Assembly: GCA_949825065.1 (NCBI GenBank) | Contig: OX463849.1 | Span: 27,697,556-27,761,555 of the forward strand | Length of the DNA stretch: 64,000 nt | Origin: Odontocerum albicorne | Lineage: Eukaryota; Arthropoda; Insecta; Trichoptera; Odontoceridae | Direction: 5' to 3' | In this document: piece by piece, positions 63,856-64,000 of the stretch | Layout: each line of letters starts with the position of its first letter | Numbering within the stretch: position 1 is the first letter of the stretch | Position numbers and translations under genes: made by a program | Notes under the pieces: generated by a model | The model's input: only the letters and a program-made list of their open reading frames with translations | Told to the model about the DNA's origin: nothing | The model's database searches: none

Positions 63856-64000
63856 TATATATAAACGCTATACCAAATACTAGACTATACCTGAAGCTGA
63901 ATGTGTCGCTATCACATATCGGAGAATAAACCAAGGTTTATTCGTAGTTCGTGTTCTCGTGGTAAGTTTCCTGTAGTTTTGTGAATCATGTGAAACCAGT

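Overview
This is a strongly AT-rich, non-coding-dominated stretch of a large eukaryotic nuclear genome. The repeat families (tRNA-derived SINEs, RTE/CR1/Jockey-like LINEs, a Penelope-like element, Helitrons ending in CTAG, hAT, piggyBac, mariner and Harbinger-type elements) and one recognisable host gene point to an insect or close arthropod. The order cannot be fixed from the sequence.

Host gene. The only host gene I can support is the 5' part of a KCNQ (Kv7) voltage-gated potassium channel gene on the minus strand. Coding exon 1 (51241-51478) holds the start codon and a Gly/Ser-rich N-terminus. Exon 2 (7787-7946) encodes the segment leading into S1 and the start of S1, ending in [19 protein letters not shown]. 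The exons join in phase (1 nt + 2 nt), both have good splice sites, and the exon 2 donor splits a Val codon at the place where, as I recall it, human KCNQ1 exon 1 ends. The intervening 43.3 kb intron fills most of the window. The rest of the channel lies beyond the left edge, so 1-7786 is part of the next intron. 51479-64000 is 5' flank or 5'UTR plus repeats.

Layout. 1-7.8 kb: LINE and SINE fragments, minisatellites (27, 28 and 54 bp units), short palindromes. 9-17 kb: LINE-A and LINE-B debris and Penelope-like copies with inverted termini. 18.1-25.2 kb: a Helitron block with three 5' heads and two 3' ends, broken RepHel fragments and, inside it, a 2.2 kb TIR element whose transposase lost its core. 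25.5-30.3 kb: LINE-A with a 43 bp array, a repeat built of 160 bp units (R2), a 5'-truncated Jockey-like LINE and a SINE. 30.7-36 kb: SINE-1 cluster and LINE-A debris, then 670 bp of nearly pure A/T. 38.5-51.1 kb: LINE fragments and a series of non-autonomous DNA elements with clear target-site duplications (Harbinger-like, two hAT, piggyBac-like) plus a fold-back mariner. 52-64 kb: R2, SINE-2, LINE-B, LINE-A, R1, LINE-D and deleted DNA elements.

Family names used here are mine: LINE-A (RTE-like, ends ...VSGRRVRGRPRKVW...), LINE-B (CR1/L2-like, LGVYLDSKLSF...RERIDFK...SPLYLSNLC), LINE-C (Jockey-like), LINE-D, LINE-E, LINE-F; SINE-1, SINE-2; R1-R4 (unclassified dispersed repeats). Nearly every open reading frame outside the two KCNQ exons is a TE fragment, an antisense shadow or a chance frame.
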